Shown piece after piece: positions 25,685 through 35,503 of a stretch of 64,000 bases of DNA. Below the pieces are notes generated by a model that worked only from the letters and a program-made list of their open reading frames with translations, was not told the DNA's origin and made no database searches. This DNA comes from Rubrivivax sp. (GTDB taxonomy: Bacteria; Pseudomonadota; Gammaproteobacteria; Burkholderiales; Burkholderiaceae_C): contig JALHMT010000006.1 in NCBI GenBank assembly GCA_022843905.1, forward strand, positions 124,001-188,000. The letters run 5' to 3'. The first letter of the stretch is position 1. Every line of letters starts with the position of its first letter. The translations under genes were made by a program, and so were the position numbers.

Positions 25685-27154
25685 ATGCTCGATACCCTCG
25701 AAGCCCATGCCCGCCGCGCCGCCGGTCGCCTGCCTGCCGGCACCCGCCATTGGGCGGTGCGCGCCGTGCAGGAACGTTCAGAACGACTCAGTGTCCGTCA
25801 GGACGTCACCGAGGCCCCCAGCCGCTCGCTGGACGTTGGCGCGATGGTCAGCGTGGTCGACGGCGGCCTGGGTTATGCGGCCACCTCCGACCTGTCCGAA
25901 GGCGGCCTGGCGGCCGCCTTCGAGCGCGCCCACGCGCTGGCGCGGGCCAGCGCCGGCCGCACCGTCATCGACTACGCCGCACTGGAGCGGCCGACGTCGT
26001 CGGGCCGCTATGCCAGCGCCGTGTCCCAACCGGTGGCCGGGGCTTCGCTGCCCGAGAGGCTGGGCTGGCTGCAGGAGGTGTGCGCCGCGGCCGCGGTCGA
26101 TCCGCGCATCGTCGACCGCCATGCCACGCTGTGGAACACGCGCACCGAGCAGCTCTGGTTCAGCAGCGAAGGCGCGCGCACCGAACAGCAATGGGAGTTC
26201 ACCGTGCCGGCGATGCAGGTCACCGCGCATGACCGCGGTCTCACGCAGGTGCGCTCCAGCGGCGGCCAGTACAACGGCTTCTGCCAGCAGGGCGGCATCG
26301 AGGTGCTGGAGCGCGCCGGCTTTCGCAGCGAGGCCGGCCCGCGCGTGGCGCGCGAGGCGCTGGAACTGGTGGCCGCCCCGCCTTGCCCCAGCGGCACGAT
26401 GGACGTCATCCTGATGCCCGACCAGATGACGCTGCAGATCCACGAGAGCATCGGCCACCCCTTGGAGCTCGACCGCATCCTGGGCGACGAGCGCAACTTC
26501 GCCGGCACCAGCTTCGTCACGCTGGACATGTTCGGCCGCTACCAGTATGGCAGCGAACTGCTCAACGTCAGTCACGACCCCGGCCATGCGCACGAATTCG
26601 CCGGATTCGCCTTCGACGACGACGGCCTGCCGGCCGAGCGGGCGCTGCTCATCGAGCGCGGCCGGCTGCTGCGCCCGCTGGGCGGCAGCCTGTCGCAGGC
26701 GCGGGCGCGCCAACGCGGCCACGACGTGGGCGGCGTGGCCACCACGCGCTCGGCGGGCTGGAACCGCGCCCCCATCGACCGCATGAGCAACCTCAACATC
26801 GAGCCCGGCGACCAGAGCCTGGAGCAGCTCGTCGCAGCCACCGAGATGGGCGTGATGATGTTCACCAACTGCTCCTGGAGCATCGACGACTCGCGCAACA
26901 AGTTCCAGTTCGGCTGCGAGTACGCGCGCGTGGTGCGCGGTGGCCGCCTGGCCGAGGTGGTGCGCAACCCGAACTACCGCGGCATCAGCGCCACCTTCTG
27001 GCGCTCGCTGGCCGGCGTGGGCCGTGCCGATACCGTCGAGGTGGGCGGCACGCCCTACTGCGGCAAGGGCGAGCCTTCGCAGGTCATCCGCGTGGGCCAT
27101 GCGTCGCCACCTTGCCGCTTCACCGGCGTCGACGTCTTCGGGGGCGCGCGATGA
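25685..27154 (+). CDS. tldD: TldD family zinc metalloprotease
   Basis: A 489-residue TldD/PmbA-family protein. The metal-binding HExxxH is seen as QIHESIGHPLELDRILGDER, and the typical Cys-containing NCSWSIDDSRNKFQFGCEYARVVRGG lies near the C-terminus. It ends with the ATGA overlap to its partner gene. In E. coli, TldD and TldE form a heterodimeric protease that degrades unfolded peptides and matures microcin B17. The ATG at 25685 gives the family N-terminus; 10 extra upstream codons look spurious. The gene symbol is by family similarity. Confidence 0.85.
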   Translation: MLDTLEAHARRAAGRLPAGTRHWAVRAVQERSERLSVRQDVTEAPSRSLDVGAMVSVVDGGLGYAATSDLSEGGLAAAFERAHALARASAGRTVIDYAALERPTSSGRYASAVSQPVAGASLPERLGWLQEVCAAAAVDPRIVDRHATLWNTRTEQLWFSSEGARTEQQWEFTVPAMQVTAHDRGLTQVRSSGGQYNGFCQQGGIEVLERAGFRSEAGPRVAREALELVAAPPCPSGTMDVILMPDQMTLQIHESIGHPLELDRILGDERNFAGTSFVTLDMFGRYQYGSELLNVSHDPGHAHEFAGFAFDDDGLPAERALLIERGRLLRPLGGSLSQARARQRGHDVGGVATTRSAGWNRAPIDRMSNLNIEPGDQSLEQLVAATEMGVMMFTNCSWSIDDSRNKFQFGCEYARVVRGGRLAEVVRNPNYRGISATFWRSLAGVGRADTVEVGGTPYCGKGEPSQVIRVGHASPPCRFTGVDVFGGAR

Positions 27155-28515
27155 GCGCGCCGCCGATCTGGCTGGAGCCGGCGGCTTTCGAGACGCTGGC
27201 CGACGCGCTGCTGGCGCCGGACCCCGCCGCCGACCGCACCACGCTGGCGCTGCGCGCCGAGTCCAGCGACTTCCTGCGCTTCAACCACGCCGCCCTGCGC
27301 CAGGCCACGAACGTGCAGCAGGCCTACGCCACGATTGCCGTCGAACGGGGTCAGCGCCGGCTGGAGAGCACGCTGTCGCTGGGGGGCGAGCCGGTGCTCG
27401 ACGCCCAACGGCTGAAGAAGGAGCGTGAGCTGCTGCTGGGCCAGATCGAGCTCATTGCCGACGACCCGTGGCTGCAACGACCGGCCGCTGCCACGCACAG
27501 CCGCCGCGACGAGCGCGGCGCGCTGCCCGACGCGGGGCAGGTCATCACCCTGGTGCACGAGCTGGCCGGCAGGCGGCTGCAGCAGGACCTCGTCGGCTTC
27601 TACGCCGGCGGGCCGGTGGCGCATGCCTTCGCCGACAGCCTGGGATCGCGCCACTGGCACCGCGTGGAGAGCTTCCACTTCTCGTGGTGCCTCTACCAGC
27701 GCGCCGACAAGGCGGTGAAGTCGGTTTATGCCGGCACCCGCTGGAGCGATGCCGAGTTCGCGACGCGGCTGGAAGAAGCCGCCTCGCGGGTGCCGCTGCT
27801 CGAACGCGAGCCGCGCACGCTGTCGCCCGGCGCCTACCGGGCGGCGTTCTCGCCTTCGGCCATGGCCGAACTGCTGGGCACCCTGGGCTGGAGCGGTTTC
27901 TCTCTGAAGGCCAGGCGCACCGAGACCAGCTCGCTGATGCGCCTGCAGCGCGGCGAGGCGCGCTTCGCACCGGGCTTCCATCTCGACGAAGCCTTTGGCC
28001 TGAGCACCACGCCGGCCTTCACCGCGGAAGGTTTCGTGCGGCCGGCCAGCGTGCCGCTGGTCGAGGCCGGCGCGCTGCCGGCGTCGGGCGGCACGCTCAA
28101 CTCGCTGCGCTCGGCCGCCGAGTACGGCGTTCCGGCCAACGGCGTCGATGCCCACGAATCCCCCGAGGCACTGCATCTGCAAGGCGGCAGCTTGCCGCAG
28201 GCCGATCTGCTGGCGGCGCTGGACACCGGCCTGTACGTCAGCAACCTCTGGTACCTGAACTACAGCGACCGTGCCGCCTGCCGCATGACCGGCATGACGC
28301 GCTATGCCTGCTTCTGGGTCGAAGGCGGACGCCTGGTCGCGCCGGTCAACGTGATGCGCTTCGACGACGACGCCATGCGCCTGTTCGGTGCCGGCCTGCT
28401 GGCGCTCACCGACACGCCCGAGTTCATGCCCAACAACGACACCTATGGCGAGCGCCGGCTGGGTTCGGTGACCACGCCAGCAGCGCTCGTCGAAGGTTTT
28501 GCGCTGACGCTTTGA
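27151..28515 (+). CDS. TldE/PmbA family protein, partner of TldD
   Basis: A 454-residue TldD/PmbA-family protein without the HExxxH metal motif, as expected for the TldE-like subunit. It shares the domain layout, with GGTLNSLRSAAEYGVPANG and GLYVSNLWYLNYSDRAACRMTGMTRYACFWVEGG near the end. Its start overlaps the tldD stop by four bases, which supports a one-to-one complex. No modified-peptide precursor gene was recognised nearby, so a general peptide-turnover role is as likely as a maturation role. Confidence 0.85.
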   Translation: MSAPPIWLEPAAFETLADALLAPDPAADRTTLALRAESSDFLRFNHAALRQATNVQQAYATIAVERGQRRLESTLSLGGEPVLDAQRLKKERELLLGQIELIADDPWLQRPAAATHSRRDERGALPDAGQVITLVHELAGRRLQQDLVGFYAGGPVAHAFADSLGSRHWHRVESFHFSWCLYQRADKAVKSVYAGTRWSDAEFATRLEEAASRVPLLEREPRTLSPGAYRAAFSPSAMAELLGTLGWSGFSLKARRTETSSLMRLQRGEARFAPGFHLDEAFGLSTTPAFTAEGFVRPASVPLVEAGALPASGGTLNSLRSAAEYGVPANGVDAHESPEALHLQGGSLPQADLLAALDTGLYVSNLWYLNYSDRAACRMTGMTRYACFWVEGGRLVAPVNVMRFDDDAMRLFGAGLLALTDTPEFMPNNDTYGERRLGSVTTPAALVEGFALTL

Positions 28516-28543
28516 CCATCCATTGCCACCGAGGAGACACCCG

Positions 28544-29278
28544 ATGACCCAGCCTTCTTCCGCCGACACCGACTTCCGCTCCGACGCCGTCACGCGCCTG
28601 CGCGCCGACCTCGCGCTGGCGCTGCGTGCCGCCGCCTTCCACGGCCTGGCCGAAGGCGTGTGCAACCACTTCAGCATCGAGCTGCCCGATGGCTCGGGCC
28701 GCTTCCTGCTCAACCCGCGCGGGCTGCTGTGGAAGGAAGTGCAGGCCGACGACATCGTGATGGTCGACCGGCACGGCGAGAAGCTGGCCGGCCGCCACCC
28801 GGTGGAGCCGACGGCGATGTTCATCCACGGCGCCGTGCATCGCATTGCGCGCAAGACCTGCGTGCTGCACACGCACATGCCGCATGCCACCGCGCTGACG
28901 CTGATCAGCGACCGCGCGCTGGACCCCACGCTGTCGCAGACGGCAATGCGATTCGAAGGCCGTGTGGCGGTGGACGCGCACTACAACGGCCTGGCGCTCG
29001 ATGTCACCGAAGGCGAGCGCATCGCCCACGCCATGCAGGGCGCCGACGTCGTGTTCCTGGCCAACCACGGCGTGGTGGTCTGCGGCGACCGCATGGACTA
29101 CGCCTACGACGACCTCTACTACCTGGAGCGGGCCTGCCAGGTGCAGTGGCTGGCCATGAGCAGCGGCCGGCCGCTGGCGCCGGTGGACCCCGCACTGGCG
29201 CGCCGCGTGCGCGAACAGACGCTCAGCGAGCGGCTGCAGTCCGAGCTCTACTTCGAGGCCCTGCGGCGAACGGTGTAA
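28544..29278 (+). CDS. Class II aldolase/adducin family protein
   Basis: A 244-residue class II aldolase-fold protein. The zinc ligands are visible as His residues in HTHMPHATAL and in ANHGVVVCGD. The N-terminal HGLAEGVCNHFSIELPDGSGRFLLNPRG is the standard family start. Members cleave sugar phosphates or decarboxylate or hydrate related acids; the substrate here is unknown. The ATG at 28544 is used. The stop abuts that of the convergent hydroxyacyl-CoA dehydrogenase gene. Confidence 0.87.
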   Translation: MTQPSSADTDFRSDAVTRLRADLALALRAAAFHGLAEGVCNHFSIELPDGSGRFLLNPRGLLWKEVQADDIVMVDRHGEKLAGRHPVEPTAMFIHGAVHRIARKTCVLHTHMPHATALTLISDRALDPTLSQTAMRFEGRVAVDAHYNGLALDVTEGERIAHAMQGADVVFLANHGVVVCGDRMDYAYDDLYYLERACQVQWLAMSSGRPLAPVDPALARRVREQTLSERLQSELYFEALRRTV

Positions 29279-30799
29279 TCAGCTCGCCAGCCGCCGGCGC
29301 AAGAAGGGACTCACGCGGTAGCGCTCGCCGCGGTACTCGGCGTCCAGGGCGTGCAGCACGCCGACCACGCCGGGCACGCTCCACTGCTTCAGCCAGTCGA
29401 AGGGGCCGGCCGGGTAGGCCACGCCGAGCTTCATCGCGGCGTCGGCGCCTTCCGGGCTGCACACGCCCTGCAGCACGGCGTCGGCGGCTTCGTTGATCAG
29501 CATGGCCAGCGTGCGCGCCACCACCAGGCCCGGTGTGTCGGCCAGGGCCTGGGGCGCGAAGCCCAGCGCCGCCAGCCAGGCCGCAGCCTGGGCCGGCCAG
29601 CCAGCCGACGCTCCCGGCGCCACGGCGAAGGCCAGTGCGGTGCCGGGCGCACAGGGCAGGGCCACCAGGCGGTCGAAGACGGCAATGTCACGCTGGCCCA
29701 GCTCGGCTGCCAGGCGCTGCGCACTGCGGCCGTCGGTCATCACGAGCGCGGCGCCGTCGACGGTCAGGCCGGTCCAGGGGCTGTCGGGGTCTCGCGTGGC
29801 GCTCAGGCCACCGTCGCCGATGGCGGCATTGACGGCCTGCTCCAGGAAGTCCGCCACCGGACCGCGACCGTGCACCGTGACCACGTGGCCGGGCGCGGGC
29901 GCGGGCAGCGCGGACGGCGGCGGTGCTGCAGCAGCAGCCGGGTACTCGAAGAAACCGCGCCCGCTCTTTCGCCCCAGCAGGCCGCCGGCCACCATCTCGG
30001 CCTGCAGCACCGAGGGCATGTAGCGCTTGTCCTTGAAGTTGGCGTCGTAGACCGAGTTGGTCACCGCGAAATTGGTGTCGTGGCCGATCATGTCCATCAG
30101 CTCGCAGGGCCCCATGCGGAAGCCCGCGCCGCGCAGGCAGGCGTCGACCACTGCCGGCGTGGCCGCCTGTTCCTGCAGCAGCGCCAGCGTCTCGGCGTAG
30201 TAGGGCCGCGCGATGCGGTTGACGATGAAGCCGGGCGTGCTCTTCGCATGTACCGGCGTCTTGCCCCAGGCGCGACTCAGTTCGAAGATGGCCGTGGCCA
30301 CGGCCGGGTCGGTGCGCAGGCCGCTCACCACTTCAACCAGCTTCATCAGCGGCACCGGGTTGAAGAAGTGCATGCCCACCAGCCGGCCGGGGTGCTGCAG
30401 GCCGTTGGCGATGGCCGTGACGCTGATGGAGCTGGTGTTGGTGGCCAGCACGGCATCGGCGGCGACGATGCCTTCGAGCTCGGCGAAGAGGCCTCGCTTG
30501 GCGTCGAGCTGCTCGACGATGGCCTCGACCACCAGACGCACGTCGTGTGCCTCGGCCAGCGTGGCCACCGGCTGGATGCGCGCCATCGCGCCCTTCGCGC
30601 CGGCCTCGTCCAGGCGGCCCTTGGCCACCAGGCCGTCCAGCGTGCCGCCGAGCTTGGCGATGGCGGCGGCGGCCGCGCCTTCCCGCGTGTCGAACACCTT
30701 CACCGGATGGCCGGCCAGGGCCGCCACCTGCACGATGCCGATGCCCATGATGCCGGCGCCCACCACCAGCACCGGGGCCTTGTCGAGGGCGCTGCTCAT
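29279..30799 (-). CDS. 3-hydroxyacyl-CoA dehydrogenase
   Basis: A 506-residue NAD-dependent 3-hydroxyacyl-CoA dehydrogenase with two C-terminal 3HCDH domains, like PaaH. The Rossmann motif GAGIMGIGI is at residues 13-21, and the CoA-site stretch GMHFFNPVPLMKLVEVVSG follows. The second domain contains GFIVNRIARPYYAETL. Its ATG at 30799 overlaps the boxA stop. As last gene of the box operon, it probably oxidises 3-hydroxyadipyl-CoA, the step that links the box pathway to adipyl-CoA beta-oxidation. Confidence 0.9.
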   Translation of the reverse strand: MSSALDKAPVLVVGAGIMGIGIVQVAALAGHPVKVFDTREGAAAAAIAKLGGTLDGLVAKGRLDEAGAKGAMARIQPVATLAEAHDVRLVVEAIVEQLDAKRGLFAELEGIVAADAVLATNTSSISVTAIANGLQHPGRLVGMHFFNPVPLMKLVEVVSGLRTDPAVATAIFELSRAWGKTPVHAKSTPGFIVNRIARPYYAETLALLQEQAATPAVVDACLRGAGFRMGPCELMDMIGHDTNFAVTNSVYDANFKDKRYMPSVLQAEMVAGGLLGRKSGRGFFEYPAAAAAPPPSALPAPAPGHVVTVHGRGPVADFLEQAVNAAIGDGGLSATRDPDSPWTGLTVDGAALVMTDGRSAQRLAAELGQRDIAVFDRLVALPCAPGTALAFAVAPGASAGWPAQAAAWLAALGFAPQALADTPGLVVARTLAMLINEAADAVLQGVCSPEGADAAMKLGVAYPAGPFDWLKQWSVPGVVGVLHALDAEYRGERYRVSPFLRRRLAS

Positions 30800-32088
30800 C
30801 AGTACGTCTCCAGGTGAAGCCGGCCCTCGCGCTTCAGCGCAGCGCCTGTCGTATTCCAGTCCAGGCCCGCAGCCTGCGCGATGTCGTGCAGCGCCAGCAC
30901 CACGCCTTCTTCCATCGCCTTCAGGCCGCAGACGTAGAAGTGGGCGTGAGGGTCGGCCAGCAGCGATGCCAGGTCGGCCGCGCGTTCGCGCATCGCGTCC
31001 TGTACGTAGCGCTTGGGCTGGCCGGGCGTGCGGCTGAAGGCAAAACTGATGTCGATGAAGTCCTTGGGCAGGTTCTGCAGCGGGCCGAAGTAGGGCAGCT
31101 CTTCCTTGCTGCGCGCGCCGAAGAACAGCATCAGCTTGCCGCCTTCGAACTTCCCCGAGCTTCTGAGCCGCCTGCGCCACTCGGTCATCGCCCGCATCGG
31201 TGCGCTGCCGGTGCCGGTGCAGATCATCACGATGTGGCTCTTCGGATGGTTGGGCATCAGGAAGCTGCTGCCGAAGGGTCCGATGACCTGGACCTTGTCG
31301 CCCACCTGCAGGTCGCACATGTAGTTGCTGGCCACGCCGCGCACCGGCCGGCCCTGGTGGTCTTCCAGCACGCGCTTGATGGTCAGCGAGAGGTTGTTGT
31401 AGCCAGGCCGCTCGCCGTTGCGCGGGCTGGCGATGCTGTACTGGCGCGCATGGTGCGGCCGGCCGTGTTCGTCCGTGCCGGGCGGCAGCACGCCGATGCT
31501 CTGGCCTTCCAGCACCGGGAAGGGCAGGGCGCCGAAGTCGAGCACGACGTGGTGCGTGTCGTAGTCATGACCGGCAACCTGCCCGACCTCGGTCACGCGC
31601 ACGTTGCCCGCCACCGTGGCGGTGATGCTCTTCTCGGCCGCCTTGGGGCCGTAGAGGTTGGTGTAGGCGTGCGCGGCCGACCACGGCGGCAGCGTGGCGT
31701 TGAAGGCGCCGCTGTCGAAGGCGCGCTCGGTACCGGGTTCCGCAGGCGCGGCCGCTGCCGGCGCCTCGGGCGCGTCCCCCACCGGCGCGTCGCCGGCCAG
31801 GGCCAGCAGCTGTTCGCGGCTCATCTCGGCCGGCAGGCTGTCCCAGCCCAACTGCTCATCCAGGCTGTAGGCCTTGGCGCGCAGCACCTGGCGGTAGTTG
31901 TCGATGCTGCCGGTGGGGCAGGGTGAGATGCAGGCGTTGCACCAGTTGCACTTCTCGGCGTCCACCACGTAGTTGCGCGAGTCGTGCGTGATCGCACCGA
32001 CCGGGCACATGGTCTCGCAGGTGTTGCAGCGGATGCAGATCTCGGGGTCGATCAAGTGCTGCTTGATGACGGTGACGGCCATGTCCAT
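30799..32088 (-). CDS. boxA: Benzoyl-CoA 2,3-epoxidase reductase component BoxA
   Basis: A 429-residue reductase of the aerobic benzoyl-CoA pathway. The N-terminus has two 4Fe-4S ligand sets, Cys18/21/24/28 ([12 protein letters not shown]) and Cys47/50/53/57 ([12 protein letters not shown]). The rest is a ferredoxin-NADP reductase-like module with [11 protein letters not shown] and [12 protein letters not shown], ending in EGRLHLETY. It passes electrons from NADPH to BoxB. The ATG at 32088 follows GGAGA; another ATG lies two codons downstream, and upstream in-frame sequence is part of a palindromic repeat, not coding. Confidence 0.93.
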   Translation of the reverse strand: MDMAVTVIKQHLIDPEICIRCNTCETMCPVGAITHDSRNYVVDAEKCNWCNACISPCPTGSIDNYRQVLRAKAYSLDEQLGWDSLPAEMSREQLLALAGDAPVGDAPEAPAAAAPAEPGTERAFDSGAFNATLPPWSAAHAYTNLYGPKAAEKSITATVAGNVRVTEVGQVAGHDYDTHHVVLDFGALPFPVLEGQSIGVLPPGTDEHGRPHHARQYSIASPRNGERPGYNNLSLTIKRVLEDHQGRPVRGVASNYMCDLQVGDKVQVIGPFGSSFLMPNHPKSHIVMICTGTGSAPMRAMTEWRRRLRSSGKFEGGKLMLFFGARSKEELPYFGPLQNLPKDFIDISFAFSRTPGQPKRYVQDAMRERAADLASLLADPHAHFYVCGLKAMEEGVVLALHDIAQAAGLDWNTTGAALKREGRLHLETY

Positions 32089-32120
32089 GTCGTGTCTCCG
32101 GGTCCAGCCCGCGATTAGAA

Positions 32121-32208
32121 CCCTCTCCCGCTTGCGGGAGAGGGCAGGGTGAGGGCGCGGGGCGCGCACACACCCTCACCCCCACCCTCTCCCGCAGGCG
32201 GGAGAGGG
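32121..32208. repeat. Composite palindromic repeat, copy 1 (boxA-boxB spacer)
   Basis: Two 24-base hairpins with 11-bp perfect stems (32121-32144 and 32185-32208; stem CCCTCTCCCGC, two-base loop) flank an inverted pair GGGTGAGGG (32147-32155) and CCCTCACCC (32173-32181). The whole unit is a head-to-head repeat like enterobacterial BIME elements. Further copies lie at 33670-33779 and 42363-42463. It sits inside an operon, so it may affect message stability between boxB and boxA. Confidence 0.85.
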
Positions 32209-32218
32209 AGTGAACGGC

Positions 32219-33646
32219 TCAATTGAATCGGACGTACTCGAAGTCCACCGGCTGCCGGTTGATGCCCATCACCGGCGGCGCGATCCAGTTGGCGAACTTG
32301 CCGGGCTCCACGACGCGGCCCATCAGGCCTTGCACGTAGGCGCGGTCGGTGGCGCTGGGCAGCCACTCGTCCTGGCGCTGCGCCCATTCGATCTCGCTGA
32401 CCACCTGGCCTTCGGGCGACACCTTCACGCCGCTGAGCGCGCCGATGTTGCGGTGGAAGGCCTTGTGCGGCGTCTTCAGCCTGAAGGGGATGCCGGCCTT
32501 TTCGATGACCTTGTTCCAGCGCTCCACGCCGCTGATGCTGTCCTTGATGTAGTCGTCGCGCAGCACCTCGTTCAGCGCGTTGAGCATCGGCACTTCCTTC
32601 TCGACGAGCTGGCCATTCACGACGTTCAGCACGCGGTAGGTCTGGCCGCGCAGCTGGTGGTCGTCGTTGCGCTTGCCTTCTTCGTAGCGGCCCTTCAGGC
32701 CGGTGCTGTAGAAGGTCGCCGCGTTGCTGCTCTCGTCGGCGCCGAAAAGGTCGATCGTCACGCTGAAGTGGAAGTTCAGGTAGCGCTGGATGGTCGGCAG
32801 GTCGATCACGCCGGCGGCGCGCAGCTTCTGCGGGTCGTCGGTCTTCAGCTCGTTCATCGCGGCGCAGGTGCGGCTGATGACGCGGCTGACGCCCGACTCG
32901 CCCACGAACATGTGGTGCGCTTCTTCGGTCAGCATGAACTTCGTCGTGCGGGCCAGCGGGTCGAAGCTGGATTCAGCCAAGGCGCAGAGCTGGAACTTGC
33001 CGTCACGATCGGTGAAATACGTGAACATGAAGAACGACAGCCAGTCGGGCGTCTGTTCGTTGAACGCCTGCAGGATGCGCGGGTTGTCTTCCTGTCCGCT
33101 GCGGCGCTCGAGCAGCGCTTCGCCTTCCTCGCGGCCGTCGCGGCCGAAGTGCTTGTGCAGCAGATAGACCATCGCCCACAGGTGGCGGCCTTCCTCGACG
33201 TTGATCTGGTACAGGTTGCGCAGGTCGTACATGCTGGGCGCGGTGAGGCCCAGGTGGCGCTGCTGCTCGACGCTGGCCGGCTCGGTGTCGCCTTGCGTCA
33301 CGATGATGCGGCGCAGGTTGGCGCGGTATTCGCCGGGCACGTCTTGCCAGGCCTTCTCGCCCTTGTGGTCGCCGAAGTGGATCTTGCGCTCAGCGTCGCC
33401 GGGGTTCAGGAAGATGCCCCAGCGGTAGTCGCGCATCTTCACGTGGCCGAACTGCGCCCAGCCCTGCGGGTCGACGCTGACGGCGGTACGCAGGTAGACC
33501 TCGCTGCCGGTGCTGCCCTCCGGGCCCATGTCGTCCCACCAGTTCAGGAAGTTGGGCTGCCACTGCTCCAGCGCGCGCTGCAGCGTGCGGTCTTCGCTGA
33601 GGTTGACGTTGTTGGGGATCTTCTCGCTGTAGTCCATCGTGCTCAT
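32219..33646 (-). CDS. boxB: Benzoyl-CoA 2,3-epoxidase oxygenase component BoxB
   Basis: A 475-residue di-iron oxygenase that forms 2,3-epoxybenzoyl-CoA from benzoyl-CoA. Two ExxH iron motifs are visible, E152-H155 in EEGRHLW and E242-H245 in EEAHHMF. E122 and D213 sit at the positions expected for the remaining carboxylate ligands of the BoxB family. The ATG at 33646 (MSTMDYSEKIPNN) matches the family N-terminus; the reading frame stays open upstream only because it runs through a repeat. It is flanked on both sides by copies of the composite palindrome. Confidence 0.95.
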   Translation of the reverse strand: MSTMDYSEKIPNNVNLSEDRTLQRALEQWQPNFLNWWDDMGPEGSTGSEVYLRTAVSVDPQGWAQFGHVKMRDYRWGIFLNPGDAERKIHFGDHKGEKAWQDVPGEYRANLRRIIVTQGDTEPASVEQQRHLGLTAPSMYDLRNLYQINVEEGRHLWAMVYLLHKHFGRDGREEGEALLERRSGQEDNPRILQAFNEQTPDWLSFFMFTYFTDRDGKFQLCALAESSFDPLARTTKFMLTEEAHHMFVGESGVSRVISRTCAAMNELKTDDPQKLRAAGVIDLPTIQRYLNFHFSVTIDLFGADESSNAATFYSTGLKGRYEEGKRNDDHQLRGQTYRVLNVVNGQLVEKEVPMLNALNEVLRDDYIKDSISGVERWNKVIEKAGIPFRLKTPHKAFHRNIGALSGVKVSPEGQVVSEIEWAQRQDEWLPSATDRAYVQGLMGRVVEPGKFANWIAPPVMGINRQPVDFEYVRFN

Positions 33647-33669
33647 GGAGGGGCTCCTGGGGTTTGGCT

Positions 33670-33779
33670 CCCTCTCCCGCGGGCGGGAGAGGGTGGGGGT
33701 GAGGGTGGATCGGTGGGTGGGTGGGAGCTGCGGAGTTCGAAGACCCTCACCCCTGCCCTCTCCCGCAAGCGGGAGAGGG
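33670..33779. repeat. Composite palindromic repeat, copy 2 (boxB-boxC spacer)
   Basis: Same architecture as the copy at 32121: hairpins 33670-33693 and 33756-33779 with the CCCTCTCCCGC stem, and an inner inverted pair GGGGTGAGGGT/ACCCTCACCCC with a 37-base spacer. Inner spacer sequence differs from the other copies while stems are conserved. It fills most of the 140-base gap between boxB and boxC. Confidence 0.85.
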
Positions 33780-33786
33780 AGAAGAC

Positions 33787-35445
33787 TCAAACGCGGTTCC
33801 AGTCGAAAGCGGCCTTGTCGCCCTTGCCGTAGACCTTCAACGCGCCTTTCTCACCGACCGCGTTCGGCCGCTGGAAGATCCAGTTCTGCCAGGCGGTCAG
33901 GCGGCCGAAGACACGCGTGAACATGTTCTCGGGGCCGTTGAAGCGCAGGTTGGCTTCCATGCCGGTCAGCGCGTCGGGGCTCATCGAGACACGCTCCTCC
34001 ATGGCCAGGCGGGTCTCGTCGGCCCAGTCGATGTCGTCGGGGTTGCTGGTGACGAGGCCCAGCGCGAAGGCGGCGTCGGCGTCCAGCGGCTGATTGGCCT
34101 TCGCACGCACGGCCTCGAGCGCCGGTGCCTCGTCGTAGAAGCGGCGCTGCAGCCGGCTCTGGCCGGTGACCATCGGGAACAGGCCGAAGTTGGTCTCGCC
34201 CACGGTGATCTTCGGGGCCCGGGCTTCGTCGTCGGGCAGGGCCAGGTGGTAGCTGCGGTCGCAGGCCAGCGCCAGTTCGAGGAAGCTGCCGGCGAAGCAG
34301 GAGCCCGGCTCGATCAGCGCGAACAGGCTGCGGCTGGAGACATCCAGGCGGCTGAAGGTGCGGCGCAGCAGGCCCGTGGTCTCGCGCACCAGCCAGTGCT
34401 GCTGGTGGGCGGCCAGCGTGGCGTCCATGGCCAGCACGGCCTTTGCATCGCCTTCGGTCTTGATCAGCCAGAGGCCGATGTCGAGCTCGTTGGTACGCAT
34501 CGACAGGATGGCGTCTTCCAGTTCGCGCGCCATCGCCAGCGGGTACCAGGCGGCGCCGGCGACTTCGATGCCGGCCACGTCGGTGGGCTGCGCGCCGGTG
34601 GGCGCCTTCACGGTGAACACCGCCGTGCGCCTGGCGCGGTCGATCTGCACGGCGACGTGGGTGTAGCGCAGCGCGTCGGCCTCGATGCTGCGGTTCAGCG
34701 GCGTCAGCGCCACGCCGCGGCCGTCGGCCGGGCGGTCGCTTTGCGCGGCCAGCTGCAGCGCACGCTCCTGCACCTTGGCGGCGAACTGCGCCGGCTTGAC
34801 CACCTCGTCGACCAGGCGCCAGTCCTTGGCCTTCTGGCCGCGCACGCCTTCGGTGGTGGTGCAGAAGATGTCGGCCAGGTCGTGGCGCACATGGCGCTTG
34901 TCGGTCACGCGGGTCAGGCCGCCGGTGCCCGGCAGCACGCCCAGCAGCGGCACCTCCGGCAGGCTCACGGCACTGCTGCGGTCGTCGACCAGGATGATCT
35001 CGTCGCAGGCCAGCGCCAGCTCGTAGCCGCCACCGGCGCAGGCGCCGTTGACGGCGGCCAGGAACTTCAGGCCGCTGTGCTTCGAGGAGTCTTCGAAGCC
35101 GTTGCGCGTCTCGTTGGTGAACTTGCAGAAGTTCACCTTCCAGGCATGGCTGCTGACGCCCAGCATGAAGATGTTGGCGCCCGAGCAGAAGACCTTGTCC
35201 CGCGCGCTGGTCAGCACCACCGTGCGCACTTCGGGGTGCTCGAAGCGGATGCGGTTGATGGCGTCGTTCAGCTCGATGTCCACGCCCAGGTCGTAGCTGT
35301 TGAGCTTGAGCTTGTAGCCCGGGCGCAGGCCGCCGTTCTCGTCGAAGCTGGCGGCCAGCGTGGCCACCGGGCCTTCGAACTTCAGCTGCCAGTGGCGGTA
35401 CTGGGCGGGTGAAGTCTGGTAGTCGACACGAAGGTCTTGGCTCAT
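33787..35445 (-). CDS. boxC: 2,3-epoxybenzoyl-CoA dihydrolase BoxC
   Basis: A 552-residue member of the enoyl-CoA hydratase superfamily with two crotonase-like segments, matching BoxC length. Visible are KVFCSGANIFMLG, NGACAGGGYELALACDEIILVDDRSSAVSLPEVPLLGVLPGTGGLTR and a second ALIEPGSCFAGSFLELALACDRSYHL. BoxC cleaves the epoxide ring of 2,3-epoxybenzoyl-CoA and releases formate with 3,4-dehydroadipyl-CoA semialdehyde. The ATG at 35445 has a GGAG upstream. It is the first gene of the operon and is transcribed from the promoter at 35504-35532. Confidence 0.95.
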   Translation of the reverse strand: MSQDLRVDYQTSPAQYRHWQLKFEGPVATLAASFDENGGLRPGYKLKLNSYDLGVDIELNDAINRIRFEHPEVRTVVLTSARDKVFCSGANIFMLGVSSHAWKVNFCKFTNETRNGFEDSSKHSGLKFLAAVNGACAGGGYELALACDEIILVDDRSSAVSLPEVPLLGVLPGTGGLTRVTDKRHVRHDLADIFCTTTEGVRGQKAKDWRLVDEVVKPAQFAAKVQERALQLAAQSDRPADGRGVALTPLNRSIEADALRYTHVAVQIDRARRTAVFTVKAPTGAQPTDVAGIEVAGAAWYPLAMARELEDAILSMRTNELDIGLWLIKTEGDAKAVLAMDATLAAHQQHWLVRETTGLLRRTFSRLDVSSRSLFALIEPGSCFAGSFLELALACDRSYHLALPDDEARAPKITVGETNFGLFPMVTGQSRLQRRFYDEAPALEAVRAKANQPLDADAAFALGLVTSNPDDIDWADETRLAMEERVSMSPDALTGMEANLRFNGPENMFTRVFGRLTAWQNWIFQRPNAVGEKGALKVYGKGDKAAFDWNRV

Positions 35446-35503
35446 GGAGGTCTCCTGGTCAGGCTGCAGGGCAGTGCGTGGGGTGCGCGGATCGATGAGA
35501 CGC

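Noticed and set aside
32121..32208. CRISPR-like repeats in the boxA-boxB spacer
   Set aside because: There are only two hairpins per locus in inverted arrangement, with no regular spacers and no cas genes.
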